DNA of 64,000 nucleotides from Sandaracinus amylolyticus (GTDB lineage: Bacteria; Myxococcota_A; Polyangia; Polyangiales; Sandaracinaceae): the NCBI RefSeq assembly GCF_000737325.1, contig NZ_CP011125.1:4402001-4466000 (forward strand). Direction: 5' to 3'. The position numbers and the translations under genes were made by a program. The notes beneath the pieces were generated by a model, which worked only from the letters and a program-made list of their open reading frames with translations, was not told the DNA's origin and made no database searches. This document shows, in pieces, positions 58,660 through 64,000 of the stretch (position 1 is the first letter of the stretch; every line of letters starts with the position of its first letter).

Positions 58660-61600
58660 ATGGGTTCCGAGAGCTCTCGTCCGACGCCGCTGGGCGTTGC
58701 CCGCGCACGGTTCGTCGACGGTCTTCCGCGCAAGGCCGGCGAGCTGCGCGGCTCGATCGCGCTGCTCGCGGCGACGCCTGCCGAGGAGCGTCCTCGCGAG
58801 GAGCTCCGCCGTCGTCTCCACGCGCTCTACGCCTCTGCGCAGGTCTTCCAGATCGCGCCGCTCACCAACGCGCTCAAGGACGCGATCGCCCGTCTCGATC
58901 GCGCGCGCGACGAGAAGCGCGCCCTCGAGGGCGCCGATCTCGACGCGCTCGCGTCCCTCGCCGCGACGCTCCCGCTCCTCGGTCAGGCCGAGCCCACCCC
59001 CGATGTCCACGGCGACGAAGAGCCCGCCGACGTCGAGATCCCGGCGGCACCCCGCGTGCCGCGCGCCCCCGCACCGCGCCGCAACACGCTCGAGCTCGCC
59101 GGCGCGGCCACCCAGCCGCCGCCCTCCGACAGCGAGGCGCCGCCCGCGCGCGAGAGCGAGCGCCCGCGCCCCCTCCGCGAGCGCGCGACGACCCTGCGCG
59201 GCCTTCCCACGGCGACCGACGTTGAGTCTCCGACCCCCATCCTCATCACCCCGCGCTCGTCGCCGCCGCCCCCGGTCGCGGTCCCGGCGCCCCCGCCGGC
59301 GCGTGCCGTCCAGAACGTCCTCAGCATCCTCGTCGTCGACGCCGCCGAGTGGCAGGCGAGGGCGCGCGCGGTGCTCCCGGCCGAGCGCTTCGAGGTCCTC
59401 GGGGCCGCCGACCCCGAAGAGGCGCTCCGCCTCGCCCGCTCGAGCGCGCCCGACGCGGTGCTCGTCGATCACACCGTCCTCTCTCGCACCGGCGTCGACC
59501 TCGTCCGCCGTCTCCGCGACGATCCCCTCACCGACTTCGTGCCCGTCATCGCGCTCGCGCCCGCCAGCGCGACCGTCGACCCGATCGCCTTGCGCGAGCG
59601 CGGCGCCGACGAGGTCCTCCTCAAGCCCTTCGACGCGACCGCGCTCGAGACCACGCTCGCACGCCTCACCGGCGAAGGCGGGCGCGGCGTCGCCGGCCTC
59701 GCCGGCGAGCACACGATCGAAGAGGTCGCCTCCCGCATCGCCGACGAGGTCAAGCGCGGCCTCGTCGAGAGCGCCGATCGCGGCCGCGATCTCCGCGTAC
59801 CGCTCGGCGACGGCGCCGAAGTCCTCGCCGCCGCCTGGTCCGCGATCGGCCGCGTCCGCGCGCACCTCGCTCAGCGGAGTGGAGGACGCCTCCACTTCCG
59901 AGACGACCGCGCGCCCGGTGGCCCCGCGTTCCTCGCGCTCGTCGACGAGGAGGACACGCCGGAGCCGAAGTCCGCGCCGGTGAGCCTCCGCGACCGCCAC
60001 GCGATCGTCGTCGACGACGATCCCGCCGTCGTCTGGTTCTTCGCCGGCCTGCTCCGCGAGGAAGGCGTCGTCGTCGACGAGGCCAGCGACGGCGCGGAGG
60101 CCCTCGACATCGCGCGACGTCGCCGCCCCGACCTCGTCGTCAGCGACATCCTCATGCCGCGCCTCGACGGCTTCGCGCTCACCCGCGAGCTCAAGCGCGA
60201 TCCCGCGCTCGCCGACGTGCCCGTCATCCTGCTCTCGTGGAAGGAGGACTTCCTCCAGCGCATGCGCGAGCTGCAGTCCGGCGCGAGCGGCTATCTGCGC
60301 AAGGAATCCGGCGCGCAGCAGATCCTCGAGTGCGTTCGCGACGTTCTGCGTCCCCGCGCCCGCCTGGAGGCGCAGCTCCGCGCCGGAGGCGACGTGCGCG
60401 GACGCCTCGAGCGCATCGGCATCCTCCCGCTGATCCAGACCGCGGCGCAGCATCGCCCGGACGCGCGCATCACCGTCCGCGACGCGTGGAACCTCTTCGA
60501 GATCGATCTGCGCGCCGGCAACCTCGTCGATCTCACGCGCACCGCCAGCGACGGATCGTTCAGCCGTGGGCCGCGCGTGCTCGTGCCGCTGCTCGGCGCG
60601 ACCGCCGGTCGCTTCGCGATCGCCGACGCGGAGGGCCCGGTCCGCGCGAGCATCAAGGAGCCGCTCGACGCCGTGCTCCGCAAGGGCGCGGCTGCGATCG
60701 GCGCGCTCGTCGACGCGGTCTCGGGCAAGGGCCTCGCGCTCGCCGCGCACGTGGAGCTCGACGACGACGTGCTCGCGTCGCTGCTGCGCGCGTCCCCCGA
60801 CGCGCTGCGCGCGATGGTCGCGAAGCTCCGCGGCCCGGGCGGTCCGCGCGCGCTCCTGACCGAGGGCAGCGTCGCGCCGCACGAGCTCGAGTCGGCGATG
60901 CTCGATCTCGCGCGTCAGGGCGCGATCCTCGCGGTGCGCGGCCCCGACGGCGAGGACCGCATCGCGGCCGCCGGAGCGGCGCGCGGCGAGATCGAGCTGC
61001 CGATGCGCACGCCGAGCCTGGTCCCGGGCGAGGGCGCGTCGACGCTCGCGCCGCCTTCGTTGCCCTCCGCGCCGCCCGACGTCGCCGCGGCGATGGTCGA
61101 GGACGAGAGCAGCGGCCCCGAGCTGAGCTGGCTCTCGAGCGAAGAGACCACCGGCGAGATCGTCGCCGAGGCGCATCGCATGGCGAGCGAGCCTCCGAAG
61201 CCGAGCGCCGGGATGCTCGAGCTGGACGCGCCGGAGATCGACCCGTTCGCGCGCAAGAAGCAGGAGGAGACGTCGCTCGAGGCGCTCTCCGCGAGCCTTC
61301 CGGAGCCCGAGCCCGAGCCGGAGCGCCCGGCCGCGACCGCTGCCCCCGAGCCTCCGCCCGAGCCGCCGCCGGCGGCGGAGCCCAAGCCGCCGGCCCCGCT
61401 GATGCCGCCGCCCAGCACGCCCGTGAAGAAGCCTGCCCCCGCGGCCGCGGCTGCGCCGTCCGAGAGCGGCGGCATGGGGTGGTTCGGCTGGGCCATCCTG
61501 CTCGCGGTGCTCGCCTTCGCGGGGTTCGTCGCCTACCGGAACCTGATCGCCGGCCCCGTCGCCGACTCCACGCCCGAGACGTCCGCCGACGCGGACGCCG

Positions 61601-61998
61601 AGGCCCCGCCCGAAGCAACCCCGGTCGCGCCGGCGACCGCGTCCGCGCCCACCCGGGAGCCCACGGCAGCGGAGCCCACCACGCCCGATTCCACCGCGCC
61701 GGAGCCCGCCACTCCTGCGACCCAGGTTCGCAGTTACGGCGAAGATCTCGCGGGCATCGACCCCGCGCTCGGCGTCGAGGCGACGCCCGACCAGGGCGTC
61801 GTCCTCGTCACTCCGCTCGAAGGCGGCGCGCCCCTGCGTGTGCGCATCGGCGACCGCGAGCTCTCGGTCGGCGCCGACCCGGTCGCCCTCGCGCTCCCCG
61901 AAGGCGTCCACGAGATCACGTTCCTCCGCGGCGACGGCTCGTCGTTCCGCTTCGTGCACGTCGCCCCGGGCCGCACCCGCCGCGTCGCCGCGCCCTGA
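58660..61998 (+). CDS. Multi-domain double-receiver signalling protein
   Basis: A 1112-residue protein. A helical N-terminal domain (about 1-105) is followed by a Pro-rich linker and a first receiver at about 222-335 (LSILVVDAAEW, LVDHTVLSRTG), which keeps the phospho-acceptor Asp but has a weakened acidic pocket. A spacer domain precedes a complete second receiver at 446-560 (AIVVDDDPAVVWFF, VVSDILMPRLDG, GYLRKE). A DUF4388-like domain (about 575-700; RLERIGILPLIQTAAQ, GNLVDLTR), a helical region, and a Pro/Glu-rich linker follow. One transmembrane helix lies at about 945-965 (WFGWAILLAVLAFAGFVAY), with a periplasmic PEGA-like end. No kinase is adjacent. It may relay phosphorylation across the membrane or scaffold a motility or envelope complex. 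Confidence 0.85.
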   Translation: MGSESSRPTPLGVARARFVDGLPRKAGELRGSIALLAATPAEERPREELRRRLHALYASAQVFQIAPLTNALKDAIARLDRARDEKRALEGADLDALASLAATLPLLGQAEPTPDVHGDEEPADVEIPAAPRVPRAPAPRRNTLELAGAATQPPPSDSEAPPARESERPRPLRERATTLRGLPTATDVESPTPILITPRSSPPPPVAVPAPPPARAVQNVLSILVVDAAEWQARARAVLPAERFEVLGAADPEEALRLARSSAPDAVLVDHTVLSRTGVDLVRRLRDDPLTDFVPVIALAPASATVDPIALRERGADEVLLKPFDATALETTLARLTGEGGRGVAGLAGEHTIEEVASRIADEVKRGLVESADRGRDLRVPLGDGAEVLAAAWSAIGRVRAHLAQRSGGRLHFRDDRAPGGPAFLALVDEEDTPEPKSAPVSLRDRHAIVVDDDPAVVWFFAGLLREEGVVVDEASDGAEALDIARRRRPDLVVSDILMPRLDGFALTRELKRDPALADVPVILLSWKEDFLQRMRELQSGASGYLRKESGAQQILECVRDVLRPRARLEAQLRAGGDVRGRLERIGILPLIQTAAQHRPDARITVRDAWNLFEIDLRAGNLVDLTRTASDGSFSRGPRVLVPLLGATAGRFAIADAEGPVRASIKEPLDAVLRKGAAAIGALVDAVSGKGLALAAHVELDDDVLASLLRASPDALRAMVAKLRGPGGPRALLTEGSVAPHELESAMLDLARQGAILAVRGPDGEDRIAAAGAARGEIELPMRTPSLVPGEGASTLAPPSLPSAPPDVAAAMVEDESSGPELSWLSSEETTGEIVAEAHRMASEPPKPSAGMLELDAPEIDPFARKKQEETSLEALSASLPEPEPEPERPAATAAPEPPPEPPPAAEPKPPAPLMPPPSTPVKKPAPAAAAAPSESGGMGWFGWAILLAVLAFAGFVAYRNLIAGPVADSTPETSADADAEAPPEATPVAPATASAPTREPTAAEPTTPDSTAPEPATPATQVRSYGEDLAGIDPALGVEATPDQGVVLVTPLEGGAPLRVRIGDRELSVGADPVALALPEGVHEITFLRGDGSSFRFVHVAPGRTRRVAAP

Positions 61999-62164
61999 CC
62001 GGAATCGCGCGAGAGACCCGGGCCGTTCGCCCTTTGTTTGACGCTCGATCACGGCCCGTGCTATCCGCGGGGCCACTGCACGCGCTCACAGGGAACGCCG
62101 GTGCAGCGCCCGGCTCCGGCTGCCGGCGCGCTCCGACGTCCCGAAGGCGGGCGCCGGAGGGATG

Positions 62165-64000
62165 ATGTCGCGCACGAAGCTGTTCTGCCTGCTCGCGATC
62201 GCGATCAGCACGGGGATCGCCGGTCTCGTCGGATGTGGACCGAGCTCCGAGGCGAGCACGGAGGGCAGCGCCGAGAGTGACACCGCCGCCGCCGCGGGCC
62301 CCCAGGGCGCCGCCCCGGCCGCCGCGGCCTCGCTGCGCATGCAGCAGGACCTGCTCGACATCGCGCACCTCGCCGACGTCGACCACCACGGCCTCTACGT
62401 CGACTTCGGCACGCCGGCGCGCATGAAGTACACGATCGGCCACTGGCGCACCGGCTGGGGCTCGGACGGCGCCGACGGCGACGAGACGTTCACCCACGCG
62501 ACCGACGCGTCGCGCGTGTACTTCTCGATGCGCCAGGCCGGCCCGGTGACGATGCGCGTCCGCATGCGCCCGATCGGCTCGCGGCGCCTCCAGGTCTTCG
62601 TCAACAACCGCTCGCTCCCCGAGGGCATCCAGCTCGCCGAGGGCGCCGAGTTCCGCGACTACGACATCGCGATCCCCGCCGACATGATCCGCGCGGGCGA
62701 GAACGCGCTGCTCCTCCGCTTCGGCGGCACCACGCGCGTCGGCGACGAGAACGTCTCGGTCGCGGTCAGCTCGATCCGCTTCATCCCCGGCACGCCCACC
62801 GAGGGCGAGCGCTTCCTCGCGCCCGATCTCGCGGCGCTCGTCGCGCAGATCGACGTCGGCGGCACCGAGCGCCGCGCGATCGCGGTGCGCGCCCCCACCA
62901 CCGTCACGTATCACCTCGAGGTCCCGCAGGGCGGTCGCCTCGTGCTCGGCGTCGGCGGCGAGGGCACGGTCGCCGGCGCGCGCGCGCGCATCGTCGTGCA
63001 GCCCGAGGGCGGCGAGGCCGCCGAGGTCTACTCGGCCGCCGTGGGCAACCGCTGGGACGATCAGAACGTCGACCTCACGCGCTTCGCGGGCCAGGTCGTG
63101 CGCCTCGAGCTCATCGCCGAGGGCACGGGCGAGGGCGGCCGCGTCGCGTGGTCGGTCCCCGGCATCATGGTGGCGCCCCCGCAGGTCGCGGAGCTCCGCC
63201 CGGTGCGCAACGTCGTCGTGCTCCTCATCGACACGCTGCGCGCGAGCAAGCTGCGCCCGTTCAACCCGCAGTCGCGCGTGCGCACGCCGGTCCTCGAGCG
63301 CATCGCGCAGGAGGGCACCGTCTTCGAGGCGGCGCAGTCGCAGGAGAACTGGACGAAGCCGAGCGTCGCGTCGGTGCTCACCGGCCTCACGCCTTCGACC
63401 CACGGCGCGAAGACCGACGCCGCGCGCGTCCCCGACAGCGCCGAGCTCGTCAGCGAGGTGTTCGACGGCGCGGGCTTCGCGACCGGCTCGTTCCTCGCGA
63501 ACGGCTACGTCTCGGATCGCTTCGGGTTCCGCCAGGGCTGGGACCACTACGTCAACTACATCCGCGACAACCGCAGCACCGAGGCCGAGGACGTCTTCCG
63601 CGAGGCGGGTGACTTCATCGAGCAGCACAAGGACGAGCGCTTCTTCGTCTACATCCAGACGATCGATCCGCACGTCCCCTACGACCCGCCGGCCGAGTTC
63701 CTCTCGATGTACGACTCGCGTACGGACTACGCGGGCCAGGTGCGCCCCCGCATGACGGGCGAGCTGCTCGAGCGCGCGAAGCGCAACCCGCCCGAGGTCA
63801 CGTTCGACGCGAGCGATCGCCGCCGCCTCGAGGCGCTCCACGACGGCGAGATCAGCTACCACGATCGCGAGCTCGGCCGCTTCCTCGAGCGCCTCCAGCA
63901 GCTCGGCGTGGGCGAGGACACGCTGCTCGTCATCACCTCCGATCACGGCGAGGAGTTCAACGAGCACAACAGCTGGGGCCACGGCCACAGCCTCTATCAG
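62165..64000 (+). CDS. Sulfatase-family lipoprotein (3' truncated by window)
   Basis: The gene runs off the window with 612 codons visible. A lipoprotein signal (LLAIAISTGIAGLVGCG; lipobox Cys near 24) is followed by a beta-sandwich region (about 60-330) and then an alkaline-phosphatase-superfamily sulfatase domain. Metal-site motifs are VVVLLIDTLRASKL near 355 and SDHGEEFNEH near 595. The nucleophile position, Cys or Ser in true sulfatases (C/S-x-P-S-R), is Thr in ENWTKPSVASVLTG. That matches Thr-nucleophile members such as LtaS-type phosphotransferases. GGAGG precedes ATG 62165; an ATG three bases earlier is also possible. Upstream, CGGGCCGT/ACGGCCCG forms a loose inverted repeat at 62019-62058. 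Confidence 0.85.
   Translation, partial: MSRTKLFCLLAIAISTGIAGLVGCGPSSEASTEGSAESDTAAAAGPQGAAPAAAASLRMQQDLLDIAHLADVDHHGLYVDFGTPARMKYTIGHWRTGWGSDGADGDETFTHATDASRVYFSMRQAGPVTMRVRMRPIGSRRLQVFVNNRSLPEGIQLAEGAEFRDYDIAIPADMIRAGENALLLRFGGTTRVGDENVSVAVSSIRFIPGTPTEGERFLAPDLAALVAQIDVGGTERRAIAVRAPTTVTYHLEVPQGGRLVLGVGGEGTVAGARARIVVQPEGGEAAEVYSAAVGNRWDDQNVDLTRFAGQVVRLELIAEGTGEGGRVAWSVPGIMVAPPQVAELRPVRNVVVLLIDTLRASKLRPFNPQSRVRTPVLERIAQEGTVFEAAQSQENWTKPSVASVLTGLTPSTHGAKTDAARVPDSAELVSEVFDGAGFATGSFLANGYVSDRFGFRQGWDHYVNYIRDNRSTEAEDVFREAGDFIEQHKDERFFVYIQTIDPHVPYDPPAEFLSMYDSRTDYAGQVRPRMTGELLERAKRNPPEVTFDASDRRRLEALHDGEISYHDRELGRFLERLQQLGVGEDTLLVITSDHGEEFNEHNSWGHGHSLYQ

Noticed and set aside
58162-62076. 1304-residue minus-strand frame across the double-receiver gene
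   Set aside because: Mirror-image codon composition of a recognisable plus-strand signalling gene; no domain is visible in the minus frame.

Overview
The window is very GC-rich, almost fully coding DNA from a deltaproteobacterial lineage, most likely a myxobacterium (Myxococcota, Polyangia, Sandaracinus-like). This is inferred from codon bias, many lipoproteins with outer-membrane partners, DUF4388, PEGA-like and FHA-GGDEF signalling proteins, a PilT-like ATPase, and an Hsp70 with a proline-rich insert. The genus is a guess; no rRNA is present.

Layout. 1-1.8 kb: the start of an unknown gene, astB, and a tRNA-Arg-like gene whose centre is interrupted. 1.8-10.2 kb: cysH diverging from a flavoprotein/iron-sulfur membrane fusion; an FHA-diguanylate cyclase with a small partner; a penicillin-binding transpeptidase; a PilT-like ATPase; a SPOR protein; a lipoprotein. 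10.3-14.5 kb: gyrA behind a long alternating purine-pyrimidine tract, two tandem GFA-family genes and a HEAVH membrane-associated protein. 14.5-17.2 kb: an Hsp70/J-domain pair. 17.2-21.6 kb: hisB-hisH-hisA-hisF followed by a membrane PEGA-like protein, all overlapping.

21.7-29.4 kb stands out. It has lower GC and weaker codon bias, and holds a 2347-residue SpvB/FG-GAP/RHS toxin-like protein with a variable C-terminal domain and an abutting candidate immunity gene. A tRNA 3'-end-like fragment lies beside it. This looks horizontally acquired.

29.4-33.3 kb: an exported protein and manC, phosphomannomutase and O-methyltransferase genes for GDP-mannose supply. 33.4-37.0 kb: a five-gene envelope operon including a DUF4266/DUF3570 pair. 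37.2-46.9 kb: a ZU5-like lipoprotein, an M19 dipeptidase variant, a CsbD protein with a strong terminator, dapD, a highly structured intergenic region, a GAP-family membrane protein, rlmN, a degenerate 41-43-bp repeat array, and secreted or lipoprotein genes. 46.9-58.5 kb: a nucleotidyltransferase, a repetitive YXWGXW lipoprotein, a TonB-like protein, queG, a DUF4388-TPR protein, GST, GNAT, a phosphotransferase with obgE, and a Y1 transposase-like gene flanked by REP-like palindromes. 58.6-64 kb: a 1112-residue double-receiver signalling protein and a truncated sulfatase-family lipoprotein.

Most operons are tight, with ATGA or GTGA start/stop overlaps. The most unusual items are the interrupted tRNA-like gene, the RHS protein with a possible caspase-fold C-terminus, the structured element after dapD, the 42-bp repeat array and the RAYT/REP locus.
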